Assembly (NCBI GenBank): GCA_003647275.1
Contig: QMMN01000005.1
Coordinates: 1 to 64,000 of the forward strand
Reading direction: 5' to 3'
DNA: 64,000 bases
Origin: Deltaproteobacteria bacterium
GTDB lineage: Bacteria > Desulfobacterota > Desulfobacteria > Desulfobacterales > C00003060
Shown here: piece after piece, positions 8,733-18,512 of the stretch
Numbering within the stretch: position 1 is the first letter of the stretch
Layout of the letters: each line of letters begins with the position of its first letter
Notes under the pieces: generated by a model
Told to the model about the DNA's origin: nothing
Databases searched by the model: none
What the model saw: the letters and a program-made list of their open reading frames with translations, nothing else
Made by a program: the position numbers and the translations under genes

Positions 8733-9533
8733 CTAGAAGCTGCCGCCAGCACCGCCACCGCCACTCAGCCCGCCGCCAAAGCCACCAAAGCCCCCGCCAA
8801 AGCTGCCAAAGCTGCCACCAAAGCCCCCCCGGCTGTAGACTCCTCCGTATCCTCCCCCTCTTCCCATGGCCAGAAGGAATAAGAGCGGCCAAAGCCCCCC
8901 TCGCCTCCCCATAGAAAAGAAGACCAACAAAAAGAGAAAGAGCACTGCCAGGGCCGATAGGCCGGAACGCCTCTTCACCGGCCGTTTCACCGGGACCTGT
9001 CCGGTCAGGCTGACACCCGCATCCTTGGCAATGATGCTGGCTATCGCAAGGGTGCCATTTAAAAGTCCTTTCCCAAACTGATTCTGCTTTAGGTAGGGAA
9101 TGATATATTGGTCGCGTATCTCACCAGCCAGGCCATCAGGGATGAGACCTTCTATTCCGTAACCCGTTTCAATGCGCATCTTTCGTTCCTTGAGGGCCAC
9201 AAAGATGAGCACACCCCGGTCCTCCCCCTTTTTTCCGATTCCCCAGGCCTCATACAGGCGGTTGGCATAATCAGTGTAGTCAGAGCCACCAATGTCTGGC
9301 ATGGTGACCACAACTACGGGCACACCCGTTTTTGCAAGAAGCTCACTGGTTAGTTGTACCAGCTTCTGTTCGTACTGAGAGGAAATGACATTGGCAAAAT
9401 CATTAATTAATCCCCGTGGCTTCGGAAACCCTTCTGCCGCATGATTTGCAACCGGACCTGCCAGTGTCAAAAACAGGAAGGTTAAAAGGGTAAGCGTGCC
9501 TTGCTCTCTTGAATATGGTCGCCTTGTTCTCAT
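8733..9533 (-). CDS. TPM-domain (YgcG/Psb32-like) membrane protein
   Basis: The protein has an N-terminal hydrophobic signal (residues 13-32), a TPM domain (about 40-175, with INDFANVIS, VPVVVVTMPDIGG and ETGYGIEGLIPDG), and a membrane helix near 195-212. A Gly/Phe-rich tail rises to an almost pure GGGFGG composition and ends GGGGAGGSF. This layout is the standard one for YgcG-like proteins, whose TPM domain is exported and whose Gly-rich tail is cytoplasmic or membrane-proximal. Function is poorly known. It heads the operon with the nucleotidyltransferase and lemA. An apparent Ala/Pro-rich frame on the other strand is only the shadow of the Gly repeats. Confidence 0.9.
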   Translation of the reverse strand: MRTRRPYSREQGTLTLLTFLFLTLAGPVANHAAEGFPKPRGLINDFANVISSQYEQKLVQLTSELLAKTGVPVVVVTMPDIGGSDYTDYANRLYEAWGIGKKGEDRGVLIFVALKERKMRIETGYGIEGLIPDGLAGEIRDQYIIPYLKQNQFGKGLLNGTLAIASIIAKDAGVSLTGQVPVKRPVKRRSGLSALAVLFLFLLVFFSMGRRGGLWPLLFLLAMGRGGGYGGVYSRGGFGGSFGSFGGGFGGFGGGLSGGGGAGGSF

Positions 9534-9658
9534 GTAAAATAAACCAGTCGTTACAACCTTCTAACAGGAATCATAAAAGAAGCCTATCAACCTACCTAGG
9601 CTTTCTATCAGGAAATCCAACACGATTCAAGGAAAGGTTGGGCCGCCCTGCTTACCTG

Positions 9659-9690
9659 GAAGCTCTCCCGCCCTGTAGGCGGGGAGCTTC
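9659..9690. repeat. Palindromic GAAGCTC repeat copy
   Basis: GAAGCTCTCCCGCC pairs with GGCGGGGAGCTTC across a five-base loop with one bulge. The sequence just after it (AAAGCAGGCCG near 9720) resembles the tail of the copies near 22795 and 45750. It lies in the 305-base gap between the divergent TPM and YchF-like genes. Apart from this repeat and probable promoters for both genes, nothing recognisable was seen there. Confidence 0.6.
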
Positions 9691-9838
9691 ACTGGGCCCC
9701 GCCTCGCTTTGCGTGGCGAAAAGCAGGCCGCTCATTAGGTTGATAAAAATTTTGATTCATGAAATAATGATTAAAAATCATGTAATGATGAACTGAAACA
9801 TCTTCGCACTGCTGACAAACCCAAGGTAGGTTTAAACC

Positions 9839-10876
9839 ATGAGGCTCGGCATTATCGGTCTTCCAGGATCAGGCAAATCAACCATCTTTAAGGCCCTCAC
9901 CCGGAGCAGGTCTGAGGAAGGCGCCCACCAGGGGCATCGCATTGCCACCGTCCGCGTGCCAGACCCAAGGGTCGATAGGCTCACCATGGTGGTCAAACCC
10001 AAAAAGACCGTTTATGCCCAGCTTGAATACCTGCTTCCTTATGGCCAAAAGGGATACAGGCACGACACAAAGGTGGATGAAAGTTTCTGGAATGAGGTTC
10101 GGTCCTGTGATGCCCTCATCCATGTGGTACGAAATTTCCACCAGCCTGGTGGCGAGGCCCCACACCTACGAGACGATTTTCTAAAGCTTGAAACTGACAT
10201 GATCTTTGCCGACCTTGTGGTGGTTGAAAAGCGGCTCGAACGGCTCGATCTTGACAAAAAGCGCGGTAAGGAAATAAGCGATGAAGAGCGCCGTCTCCTG
10301 GAAGCCTGCCATAAGATGCTTGAAGCCCAAAGACCACTGCGGGACGATCCTGAACTGGCGGCTGCTCACCTATTGAAGGGGTATGCCCTCCTTTCGGCCA
10401 AACCGGTCCTTGTCCTTTTCAACAACGACGATGAAGACGAAAGCCCACCACCATGGGAGGCCCCCCCTGAACTTTACAATCTGCTGGTGGTTCGGGGCAA
10501 ACTGGAAATGGAACTTGCGGAGTTGCCTGCTGAAGAGGCCGCAGAGTTTCTGAGCGCATATCACATCGAGAGTTCGGCCATGGACCGGGTGATTCAACAT
10601 TCTTGCAGGACACTTGGACTGATTGCATTTTTCACCATGGTTCACGATGAAATACGCTCATGGATGATCCCCGAGGGGACCACGGCCTTAGATGCGGCCG
10701 GGTTTATCCACTCGGATATGAAAAAGGGGTTTATCCGTGCCGAGGTCGTTGCCTATGACGATCTAATGGCCACAGGCACATACCAGCAAGCCAAAAAAGA
10801 GGCCAAGGTTCGCCTTGAGGGAAAAACCTACATCGTCCAAGACGGGGATATTATAAATTTTCATTTCAATGTTTGA
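9839..10876 (+). CDS. Divergent YchF/Obg-family nucleotide-binding protein
   Basis: The start (MRLGIIGLPGSGKSTIFKAL) is a P-loop in the YchF style. The last 90 residues match the YchF C-terminus with its TGS-like domain: AAGFIHSDMKKGFIRAEV and GKTYIVQDGDIINFHFNV. YchF is a ribosome-associated ATPase/GTPase. Between these ends the protein departs from the family. I see no G3 DxxG of the VDIAGL type and no NKxE-type base motif; instead VLVLFNNDDED follows the expected strand. It is therefore probably a paralogue rather than the housekeeping YchF. It stands alone on the plus strand. Confidence 0.75.
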   Translation: MRLGIIGLPGSGKSTIFKALTRSRSEEGAHQGHRIATVRVPDPRVDRLTMVVKPKKTVYAQLEYLLPYGQKGYRHDTKVDESFWNEVRSCDALIHVVRNFHQPGGEAPHLRDDFLKLETDMIFADLVVVEKRLERLDLDKKRGKEISDEERRLLEACHKMLEAQRPLRDDPELAAAHLLKGYALLSAKPVLVLFNNDDEDESPPPWEAPPELYNLLVVRGKLEMELAELPAEEAAEFLSAYHIESSAMDRVIQHSCRTLGLIAFFTMVHDEIRSWMIPEGTTALDAAGFIHSDMKKGFIRAEVVAYDDLMATGTYQQAKKEAKVRLEGKTYIVQDGDIINFHFNV

Positions 10877-11006
10877 TTGCGTGTCGTGTTCGTGATCCGT
10901 TATCAACAAGTTGTCCCTACATTATCAGACACTTGGCTGAGGACTGACATGACCTGATTACTGACGAATGGGGATAAAATCCGGCGAGGTTTACGGATGA
11001 ATGAGG

Positions 11007-12104
11007 TTAATGCTTAAACATCTTCTTGATCTTGGTGGATAGCTTGGCAGACTCCAGTTTAGCAAACTCTTTTAGGAGGGCTTCTTGTTTCTTGGTTAGA
11101 CCCGTTGGCGTCTTTACCAGTACCTGTATGATCTGATCCCCCTTTCCATATCCCCTTAAAGAAGGGATCCCCTCGCCCTTGAACCGAAACACCTCACCCG
11201 GCTGGGTCCCCTTGGGGATATGGAGTTTCTTTTTTCCTGTCAGGGTTGGCACATCAATATCAGCGCCAAGCGCTGCCTGGACAAAGGAAATGGGAACCTG
11301 GCAGATGACGTCATTGTTGTTGCGCTTGAAAAACTCATGGGGCTCTACATTGATGAAGACATACAGGTCACCGGGTGGGCCACCCCGAGTACCGCTTTCC
11401 CCCTCACCGGTGAGTCGTAACCTTGAGCCTGTATCGACGCCAGCAGGGATTCTCACAGAAACTTTCTTTCTACGCTCCACTTGCCCCGTCCCACGGCACT
11501 CAGGGCAGGGATGGGGTATGGTGCGGCCCTCGCCACGACAATAAGGGCATGTGGTTCTGATGCTGAAAAAGCCATGGCTTCGGCTGATCTGCCCACCTCC
11601 GCCGCAATGGCGGCAGGTTTCTGGATGGGTTCCACGCTCACATCCTGTGCCCTCGCACGTAGAACAGCTTACGAGTTTTTCAATCTCAATATCGGTCTCA
11701 ACGCCGAAAGCAGCATCCATAAAGCTGATCGTAAGGTCATATCTGAGATCCGCCCCCCGGGAGGCTGCCGTCCTGGAGCGTCTCCTACTCCCAAAGCCAA
11801 AGAATTCGTCAAAAATATCGCTGAAACTTGAGAATATATCATCAAAGCCCCTAAATCCGGAAAAACCGGTCCCTTGCAGGCCCTCGTGCCCATAGTGGTC
11901 ATAGATATTCCTTTTCTGAGGGTCCCGGAGTACCTCGTAAGCCTCGGCAGCCTCCTTGAATCTCTCCTCGGCCTCTTTATTACCAGGGTTGCGGTCTGGG
12001 TGATATTTCAAGGCTAGCTTCCGGTAACTGGCCTTGAGTTCGTCTTCACTGGCGTTTCGGTCAACACCCAGGATCTCATAGTAGTCCCGTTTGGTTGTCA
12101 TCAT
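11007..12104 (-). CDS. dnaJ: Chaperone DnaJ (type I, Hsp40)
   Basis: All domains of a full-length DnaJ are present: the J domain (residues 5-70, with HPD in KYHPDRNPG), a Gly/Phe-rich linker, a zinc domain with four cysteine pairs ([33 protein letters not shown]), and the C-terminal substrate domains. DnaJ delivers unfolded clients to DnaK and stimulates its ATPase. Unusually, the gene is the last of a five-gene operon encoding a Gld-type ABC exporter, beginning five bases after the DUF4340 gene, rather than following dnaK/grpE. It may therefore be an extra copy. Confidence 0.95.
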   Translation of the reverse strand: MMTTKRDYYEILGVDRNASEDELKASYRKLALKYHPDRNPGNKEAEERFKEAAEAYEVLRDPQKRNIYDHYGHEGLQGTGFSGFRGFDDIFSSFSDIFDEFFGFGSRRRSRTAASRGADLRYDLTISFMDAAFGVETDIEIEKLVSCSTCEGTGCERGTHPETCRHCGGGGQISRSHGFFSIRTTCPYCRGEGRTIPHPCPECRGTGQVERRKKVSVRIPAGVDTGSRLRLTGEGESGTRGGPPGDLYVFINVEPHEFFKRNNNDVICQVPISFVQAALGADIDVPTLTGKKKLHIPKGTQPGEVFRFKGEGIPSLRGYGKGDQIIQVLVKTPTGLTKKQEALLKEFAKLESAKLSTKIKKMFKH

Positions 12105-12109
12105 CTTGC

Positions 12110-13051
12110 TTACTTTTTCCCTTTTTCTTCCTCTGGCTTTGGAAGGTCCTTTACAAAGTCGTAAGAGAGCTCATACACCGCGTCGGCCCTTTCTGCCTTT
12201 GCATAGTAAGAAACCGTAGGCTCCGTTGTCATCCCGAAGTTTAACTCGACGATCGTCTCCTTCCTCTGATCCAAAAGTTTAATCATGCCATAGGGTTTGT
12301 CCAGGGCATAATATGAAATGGGATGACCCGGTTTTTCATATATTTTCTTGAACTTCAGGTCCTCCAGTCGCCAAACAAGGCTCTTGATTTTGCTCTCCGG
12401 GATCTTTTTACCGGCAGGCTCGACGAGAGCCCACCTGTTTTCTTTTTTTTCGGCCACAAAGGTCTTATTGTCAGCGCGCCACACGATCTTGAAAACATCG
12501 TCTTCCTTAAATCGAAGGATATGCTTGTCACGGAGATCATCAGGGGTCTTGTCCAAAACATCTTTGAAACGGGCATATACCAGGAGCACTCTTCCCTCCT
12601 GATCCACTCTGACATACCGCATGTTTCCCGTGGGGTTTTCTGCCCCGATCAAAACCTTACAAGGCTTAGCGATCCCTTTGCCAGAGAGTTCCACCTCTAT
12701 CTCAGGATCGGCAAGACCAAAGTCACCCAGGTTATTTGTAAGTGGGGTGAATTCTCGTTCCCACGTGCTGTTTGTTAGTGTATTGATGATCTGCTCAACC
12801 GCCCAGGTATCAGCCAAGGCTTTGATGGGTTCGGCCAAAAACCACGACTTGTCCTTTTTTTCAAGCACCACCTCGCCTTTGGGATTCTTAACGCGTATGC
12901 CCTCGATGTCTTTGTCTTTGATCTTCAAAACCTTCCTGGATAAAGCGGCCTTTTCCTTTTGTTTTCCTGTATAAGAGACCTCATAAAAATAATAGAAACC
13001 CACCAGCAAAAACAAAATGATCGAAAGAAAGGCTATCTTTTTCCCATTCAT
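12110..13051 (-). CDS. DUF4340 domain-containing membrane-anchored protein
   Basis: A single N-terminal membrane helix (residues 7-25, [20 protein letters not shown]) is followed by a roughly 280-residue exported domain with the DUF4340 pattern. Signs of this are [15 protein letters not shown] near 42, the repeated WFLAEP/WALVEP beta units, and a central region [20 protein letters not shown]4340 proteins accompany GldG/ABC exporters in many Gram-negatives and are thought to act in the periplasm, but no activity is established. The ATG overlaps the gldG-like stop by four bases, so both are made from one transcript and probably in fixed ratio. Confidence 0.85.
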   Translation of the reverse strand: MNGKKIAFLSIILFLLVGFYYFYEVSYTGKQKEKAALSRKVLKIKDKDIEGIRVKNPKGEVVLEKKDKSWFLAEPIKALADTWAVEQIINTLTNSTWEREFTPLTNNLGDFGLADPEIEVELSGKGIAKPCKVLIGAENPTGNMRYVRVDQEGRVLLVYARFKDVLDKTPDDLRDKHILRFKEDDVFKIVWRADNKTFVAEKKENRWALVEPAGKKIPESKIKSLVWRLEDLKFKKIYEKPGHPISYYALDKPYGMIKLLDQRKETIVELNFGMTTEPTVSYYAKAERADAVYELSYDFVKDLPKPEEEKGKK

Positions 13052-14667
13052 TCGGCGATCCTTCTCCGGCGTAACACCACAATACCAATGATTAGCACTG
13101 CTGCAGGTAGCAGCACGACCGATGTCCAGAATATGACTCGGCCCTGGGTATATGAGAGGACGACAGGTTGGCTTTCTTGCTTTTTCGGACGAATGGCAAT
13201 CAGGTCTTCTTCTTCGGCCAACCAGCTGATGGTATTCATGAAAAGATCACGGTTTCCAGAAAGATTGAGATAGGTATTACCAGCAAAGTCAGAATCTCCA
13301 AACACGACAATTCTGGCTGGCCGTAGGGTATCCTTTTTTCTATCAGGCGCTTCCGTCTTATTTTCAACCGTTTCTTTTGCCTCATCATTGTTTGCTTCCG
13401 TGGTTTCGTGTCTTATGGTCGAAACCACGGCCACCGGAATGGGTCCCATGGTATCCTTCTGATTGTCAAAAGAGGCCTTGCCTTTCTTGAGCATGACAAG
13501 ATCGGTCTCAGCCCAGCTGCTTGGCCCGGTCTTGGCTAGTTCTATGTTTTGCACATGCTGGGGCACATCTTGTGCCACGCTAATAGACCTGGCAAGTGGA
13601 AAGAACGATGCTATCTTGAAATTCTCGGTGATGGGGTGGTAACCAGCATACTGGGAGACAATGGGGGTCAAATAATCGGCCCCAAAGAGCCTGCTCAGCT
13701 TATCCACAATGACGTCTTGGCCCACCTCAATGCCACACGATCTCAAAAACTCGCTCAGACCGGTATCGGTTTCCGGATCAATGAGGATCAACAGATGCCC
13801 TCCCTGATCAATGAAGCGTTTTAAGGTGAAGATCTCTTCAGGAAAAAGAGCTTTCTTGGGCCCTGCAATGATGAGTACCGAGGCGTCTGCCGGTACCTTC
13901 TCAGCTCGCATCAGAAGAAGGTCTCGCACCGCATAGTTTTGGTCCTCTATAGCCTTCTTTACACCACTGTAACCGTCCTTCCCGTAGTTCTCGGTCGATT
14001 TTTCATCATGTCCGGTCATAAAGTAGATGACCTTTTCTCCTTTTCGCGTCACTCGCAACAGGGCGTTGGTCAATTCTTGCTCAGTGGCCTGGGTGATCTT
14101 CTCCTCACGGGTGTCTGTCTCCAGTACTAAGGTGCCATAAGTGGTGATCTTGTAACGCCTGGCCTTTCCCGGGAACCGATCAGGATCTACAAAATCGAAA
14201 GAGAACTTCCGTGAGGCGTAAGCATACTGGTCAAGGAGGTCCCTGGCCTTTTCAGCCTGCGGTGATGCCTCCTGGTAGAAGGCTGTGACGCGGACCGGCT
14301 TTTCCAAGTTCTTTAATATTTTTAATGTCTGTTCTGAAAGGGTAAATCTCTTGCTGGCTGTCAGGTCGAATCGCGCACTGTGTCTGGCGGAAATCGCCTC
14401 CACAAAGACCAGGATGCCCAAAACAAGCAAAATCAGGATGAAAGCATTAACGCCATATCGAGCTGATCGCTTCTTAAAATAGTCTCGGATGGTGTTAAAA
14501 CTGCCAACCACATAAGCAATAAGACACAAGAGACCAACGATCCATCCGACCCAGGTATACCTTTGCGCGGCAGGTATCATGCCATAGGTTATGGCCGTGG
14601 CCACGATGATAATGAACCCCGCATATCCCAAACCGGTGAAAAGTTTTGCTCGATCTATCCTCGCCAT
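13048..14667 (-). CDS. GldG-like ABC transporter auxiliary protein
   Basis: The 539-residue protein has membrane helices at the N-terminus (about 13-30, 38-57 and 75-92) and a final one near 510-530. A large extracytoplasmic domain lies between them, with the GldG-type features ARFDLTASKRFTLSEQTLK, VTAFYQE and VYFMTG-like IYFMTGHDEKS. GldG is the auxiliary subunit of the GldA-GldF-GldG exporter, first defined in gliding Bacteroidetes; here gliding need not be implied. It overlaps the permease gene by 13 bases and the DUF4340 gene by four, so the set is one operon. Confidence 0.85.
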   Translation of the reverse strand: MARIDRAKLFTGLGYAGFIIIVATAITYGMIPAAQRYTWVGWIVGLLCLIAYVVGSFNTIRDYFKKRSARYGVNAFILILLVLGILVFVEAISARHSARFDLTASKRFTLSEQTLKILKNLEKPVRVTAFYQEASPQAEKARDLLDQYAYASRKFSFDFVDPDRFPGKARRYKITTYGTLVLETDTREEKITQATEQELTNALLRVTRKGEKVIYFMTGHDEKSTENYGKDGYSGVKKAIEDQNYAVRDLLLMRAEKVPADASVLIIAGPKKALFPEEIFTLKRFIDQGGHLLILIDPETDTGLSEFLRSCGIEVGQDVIVDKLSRLFGADYLTPIVSQYAGYHPITENFKIASFFPLARSISVAQDVPQHVQNIELAKTGPSSWAETDLVMLKKGKASFDNQKDTMGPIPVAVVSTIRHETTEANNDEAKETVENKTEAPDRKKDTLRPARIVVFGDSDFAGNTYLNLSGNRDLFMNTISWLAEEEDLIAIRPKKQESQPVVLSYTQGRVIFWTSVVLLPAAVLIIGIVVLRRRRIAE

Positions 14668-15422
14668 CTTTTCGACTCTAATGATCGCATGGTCATAAAG
14701 AGGAACAGAATGTTGAAGTTAATATAATAGATAATGTCACGGGTATCGATCACACCCTTTGAAAAGTTTTCAAAGTGTTCAAGCATCGAAAGGTGAGAAA
14801 GAACTTTTCCCAAAGCAGGCCCAGCAAGGGCCTCAGCCCAGCCAATAAGCCAGAACATCAAAATCGCCCCAAAGGAAATAGCCGCGGCTACAATCTGGTT
14901 TTCTGTAAGAGAAGATACCATAAGTCCCAGGGCGATAAAGGCCGCCCCCATCAAGAAAAGTCCGAGATAACCCGTGACAACAGGGCCGATATCAGGCTTA
15001 GCATACAGCCATAAGAGGACCGGATAGAGCCAGGTCAGGGCAAGCATGATCAAAAAGACCACCAGGCATGCAGCAAACTTTCCAAAGAGTAACTCGGTCT
15101 CACGGATCGGATAGCTCAGAAGCAATTCAAGCGTGCCTGTCTTCTTCTCTTCGGCAAAAAGGCGCATGGTCAAAAGGGGTATCATCAAGAGCATGATCAC
15201 ACTCATGTTTGCAAACATAGGGTCCAGGACCATATCCGTGACATTGATTCCGCTGGCCAAGGGCATCTGCATGGCCTGCATGCTGATCATGCTGAAATAG
15301 GCAAAGGCACTGTAAAAAAAGTAACCCGAAAGAAGCAGAAAAATAGTCACCACCACATAAGCAATGGGAGATGAAAAATAGACATACAATTCCCGCTTTA
15401 AAATGGCATAAAAGCTTCTCAT
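14655..15422 (-). CDS. ABC-2 type permease (GldF-like)
   Basis: The 255-residue integral membrane protein has about six predicted helices. It starts with the ABC-2 pattern MRSFYAILKRELYVYFSSPIA and contains the cytoplasmic EEKKTGTLELLLSYPI segment typical of GldF/NosY-like permeases. It would form the membrane pore of the exporter with the ATPase encoded 12 bases upstream. The substrate is unknown. The 3' end overlaps the GldG-like gene. Confidence 0.9.
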   Translation of the reverse strand: MRSFYAILKRELYVYFSSPIAYVVVTIFLLLSGYFFYSAFAYFSMISMQAMQMPLASGINVTDMVLDPMFANMSVIMLLMIPLLTMRLFAEEKKTGTLELLLSYPIRETELLFGKFAACLVVFLIMLALTWLYPVLLWLYAKPDIGPVVTGYLGLFLMGAAFIALGLMVSSLTENQIVAAAISFGAILMFWLIGWAEALAGPALGKVLSHLSMLEHFENFSKGVIDTRDIIYYINFNILFLFMTMRSLESKRWRG

Positions 15423-15434
15423 GGTTCTGTGACC

Positions 15435-16376
15435 TTACCCCTTGCCTTGCTCGTCGGTGACAAGACGGATAAAAACATCTTCCAGGCTCAGCCGAAGCAT
15501 GTGCATTTCAAGAAGCGACCATCCTGCACTCACGATCGATTGAACGATGGCATCTCGAACATCCTTGCCCTGCTCCATCTCTACCACGTAACGGCCTGCG
15601 TGGTCTGCAGGCTGGGCTTCAGCAGAAGCGGTCGCAACGCCCGGCACAGAACGAAGCCTTGCCAGGACTTCGGCCTCAGGCCCCTTTATCTCCAAAACAA
15701 CCCTTCTCTCATCCTTGCCAGTCAGTCGTTCCGGGGTATCTTCGGCCACGATCCGTCCCTCATTGATGATCACAACCCTTTGACAGGTCATACTCACCTC
15801 GGGAAGGATGTGACTGCTCAGAATGACGGTCTTATATCCGGCAAAACTCTTTATCAACTCCCGGATCTCTATGATCTGTTTGGGGTCAAGGCCGATCGTG
15901 GGCTCATCCAGGATGAGCACATCAGGATCATTCAAAATGGCTTGGGCAATACCAACCCTTTGTTGAAATCCCTTAGATAGCCTACCCAGAAACTTTTTGC
16001 GTGCGGCTTGCAGCCCGCACTGCTCTATGACCCGATCCACCTCTCTTTGATGCTGACGCGCTGGCACGCCCTTAACCTCGGCCACGAATCTGAGATAGGC
16101 CTCGGTTCTCATCTCCTTGTACAGGGGAACGTTTTCGGGGAGGTATCCGAGTCGCTTCCGAACATCTAGGGAGCGGTCAAATACGTCCAGGCCGTTGATA
16201 CGCGCATAGCCGGATGTGGGTGGGAAAAACCCATTAAGCATTCGAATCGTTGTCGTCTTGCCGGCACCATTGGGCCCGAGAAATCCGATGATTTCCCCTT
16301 TTTCTACCCGGAAGGAGACATCTACGACGGCTGGAACAGGGCCAAAATATTTGGTCAGGTGATCAACTTCGATCAT
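15435..16376 (-). CDS. ABC transporter ATP-binding protein (GldA-like)
   Basis: This is a standard ABC ATPase. It has Walker A GPNGAGKTTTIRML near residue 34, the signature LSKGFQQRVGIAQ near 135 and Walker B VLILDEPTIGLDP near 155. A C-terminal extension of about 90 residues is typical of GldA/NosF/CcmA-type proteins. It would energise the permease and GldG-like subunits encoded downstream. A sigma-70-like promoter sits about 33 bases upstream, making this the first gene of the five-gene operon ending in dnaJ. Confidence 0.95.
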   Translation of the reverse strand: MIEVDHLTKYFGPVPAVVDVSFRVEKGEIIGFLGPNGAGKTTTIRMLNGFFPPTSGYARINGLDVFDRSLDVRKRLGYLPENVPLYKEMRTEAYLRFVAEVKGVPARQHQREVDRVIEQCGLQAARKKFLGRLSKGFQQRVGIAQAILNDPDVLILDEPTIGLDPKQIIEIRELIKSFAGYKTVILSSHILPEVSMTCQRVVIINEGRIVAEDTPERLTGKDERRVVLEIKGPEAEVLARLRSVPGVATASAEAQPADHAGRYVVEMEQGKDVRDAIVQSIVSAGWSLLEMHMLRLSLEDVFIRLVTDEQGKG

Positions 16377-16408
16377 AGGCTTCGTGCAAGGAAAAGATAA
16401 ACTTTTTT

Positions 16409-16436
16409 AACATAATGCAGGACTCATCTTTGTCAA
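16409..16436 (-). promoter_or_regulatory. Sigma-70-like promoter for the ABC/GldG/dnaJ operon
   Basis: Reading the minus strand, a perfect -35 TTGACA (16436-16431) is followed after 16 bases by TATGTT (16414-16409). The predicted transcript starts about 25 bases before the ATG of the ATPase gene. Spacing and the perfect -35 box support it; the -10 box is only a 4/6 match. Confidence 0.5.
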
Positions 16437-16570
16437 GAGATTCGTTCTTCCTGCTTCATGACGCAAAAACAGCTTGACGCTGAAACGATTTTTGTGGGAA
16501 GCTCTACATCTATCAAAGTATCGAATGAAAGTTGGCCAAGCAAAAGACTTGAAGCGGGAAGGAGGGGGGC

Positions 16571-17257
16571 ATGGCAATCAACATCGTTGAAAAAATTGAC
16601 GGGTTCGTCAAGGTCAGACATGTTATTGTCAGTGTATCTAACAAGCGTGGACTGGAAAGCTTTATACCATCACTCCTGGACATCAATCCAGAGATGCGGT
16701 TATTTTCAACAGGTGGAACATACAGCAGGATCAAGGAAATCCTCGGTAATCGAGCTTCTTCATGCCTGACGTCTGTGTCTGATTTCACCGGACAGCCAGA
16801 AACCCAGGGCGGGCTGGTCAAGACACTTGATTTTAAAATTTACCTTGGTCTGCTCACAGAGACTTACAATGATGCCCACCAGCAAGACCTCCAAAGGACC
16901 GGGGCGATTCCCATAGATATGGTTGTGGTTAACCTTTATCCCTTTAAGGAAACCATATCCAAAGAGGGTGTCACTGTAGAACAGGCCAGGGGGAATATCG
17001 ACATTGGAGGCCCATGCATGATAAGGGCCTCGGCAAAGAATTTCATTCGGGTTGCAGCCGTTGTCGATCCTGCCGATTATACAAGAATCATCTCTGAGAT
17101 GAAGGCAAACAGCGGCAAAATTTCCCTCGAACTTCGATACGAGCTGGCCAAAAAGGCCTTTGAACACACGGCCGTATATGACCGGTATATCGCAGATTTT
17201 CTCGCCAGCAGGCCTTTTGGCGATGTGAGCAGATGTTATCAGATCATGGAGGGCTAA
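16571..17257 (+). CDS. purH: IMP cyclohydrolase (PurH N-terminal domain as separate protein)
   Basis: This 228-residue protein corresponds to the methylglyoxal-synthase-like IMP cyclohydrolase domain of PurH, which closes FAICAR to IMP in the last step of purine synthesis. Visible signatures are VSVSNKRGLESFIPSL, the phosphate-site FSTGGTYSRI, TQGGLVKTLDFKIYLGLL, VVVNLYPFKETI and NIDIGGPCMIRASAKNF. In most bacteria it is fused to the AICAR transformylase. Here the transformylase is the next gene, beginning four bases after the stop. GGAAGGAGGGGG lies just before the ATG, a very strong ribosome binding site. Confidence 0.9.
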   Translation: MAINIVEKIDGFVKVRHVIVSVSNKRGLESFIPSLLDINPEMRLFSTGGTYSRIKEILGNRASSCLTSVSDFTGQPETQGGLVKTLDFKIYLGLLTETYNDAHQQDLQRTGAIPIDMVVVNLYPFKETISKEGVTVEQARGNIDIGGPCMIRASAKNFIRVAAVVDPADYTRIISEMKANSGKISLELRYELAKKAFEHTAVYDRYIADFLASRPFGDVSRCYQIMEG

Positions 17258-17261
17258 TACG

Positions 17262-18512
17262 ATGGCTGAAGATCTCAAAAAGATGTACAGAACCGTTATG
17301 GATGACCACTTTCCTTCAAACATGGAAATAAGCTTTGTAGAAGGAACCAATCGACAAACGCTCTTCTATGAGAAGGTGGTCTGGGTCATTGATGACGTTG
17401 AAAAGGGTCTCAGATATGGGGAAAACCCTGGCCAGGAGGCCGCCCTTTACAGGTTAATCAATGGTAATCTGGTCCTAGGCGAAACACAAACCATTCAGCC
17501 GGGTCGGTACCTGGCTTCTGATATCGAACTGTTGCAGTCAGGAAAGCATCCGGGAAAGACTAACCTGACCGATGCAGACAACGCCTTAAATATCCTGAGA
17601 TATTTTGTTGATAAACCAACCGTTGTTATTGTCAAACACAACAATCCGTGCGGGGTTGCACGGGCCGACTCCCTTGAGGAAGCATACACGAAAGCCAACA
17701 TTGCCGATCGTGTGGCCGCCTTTGGCGGTTGTATCGCTCTTAACCGTTCGGTGGACAAGCCCACGGCAGAGGCGATTAGCAGACAATATGCGGAAGTGGT
17801 TGTGGCCCCGGATTTTGAAGGTGGGGTCATGGATATCTTTGCTAAAAAGAAAAATCTCAGGGTCATCAGAATTGCCAATATCAACCGCTTACAAACATTT
17901 GTGGGCGAGCGTTTTGTGGAGTTTAAGAGCTTGATTGACGGTGGCATCATAGCCCAATGGTCTTTTGTGCCACAAGCGCGGTCCAAGGAGGATCTTAAGC
18001 TGGCCGAATGTGAGTATAAAGGAAAAACGTATCGCATCAAGCGGGAACCGACCGACCAGGAATATGCTGACATGCTGTTTGGCTGGTTGGTGGAATCCGG
18101 GGTCACATCTAATTCGGTCATATATGTCAAGAACGAGGTCACCGTGGGCATTGGAACCGGTGAACAGGACCGTGTGGGCGTAGCGGAAATTGCCAGGGAT
18201 AAGGCGTATCGCAAGCTGGCAGACCGCTATTGCTTTGAGCAGCTTGGTATCCCTTATAACGAGCTTACCGATGAGGAAAAGAAAAGGGAGATCGACGATA
18301 GAGTGGCCCAGGAAAAGGGTGGCCTGATCGGTGCAGCCATGGTCAGCGATGCCTTCTTCCCCTTCCGGGACGGCGTGGATGTGGGCATACGGGAAGGTAT
18401 CTCAGCGGTCATCCAGCCTGGTGGCTCGCTCAACGACTACCAGTCTATTGAAGCATGCAACGAGGCCAACGTGACCATGGTATATACCGGTCAGAGAAGC
18501 TTCAAGCATTGA
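17262..18512 (+). CDS. purH: AICAR transformylase (PurH C-terminal domain as separate protein)
   Basis: The 416-residue product is the formyltransferase half of PurH, which moves a formyl group from 10-formyl-THF to AICAR. The catalytic Lys-His motif is intact in [20 protein letters not shown] (about residues 122-141), and [12 protein letters not shown] marks the domain start. The C-terminal AICARFT signatures IQPGGSLND and [11 protein letters not shown] are present. It starts four bases after the cyclohydrolase gene, so the split is clean: each half has its own start and stop, with no sign of a recent frameshift. folC, a folate gene, follows on the same strand. Confidence 0.92.
   Translation: MAEDLKKMYRTVMDDHFPSNMEISFVEGTNRQTLFYEKVVWVIDDVEKGLRYGENPGQEAALYRLINGNLVLGETQTIQPGRYLASDIELLQSGKHPGKTNLTDADNALNILRYFVDKPTVVIVKHNNPCGVARADSLEEAYTKANIADRVAAFGGCIALNRSVDKPTAEAISRQYAEVVVAPDFEGGVMDIFAKKKNLRVIRIANINRLQTFVGERFVEFKSLIDGGIIAQWSFVPQARSKEDLKLAECEYKGKTYRIKREPTDQEYADMLFGWLVESGVTSNSVIYVKNEVTVGIGTGEQDRVGVAEIARDKAYRKLADRYCFEQLGIPYNELTDEEKKREIDDRVAQEKGGLIGAAMVSDAFFPFRDGVDVGIREGISAVIQPGGSLNDYQSIEACNEANVTMVYTGQRSFKH

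Noticed and set aside
8652-8882. Ala/Pro-rich plus-strand frame that looks like a histone-like protein
   Set aside because: It is the antisense reading of the Gly-rich tail of the TPM protein, has no ribosome binding site, and its composition is forced by that tail.
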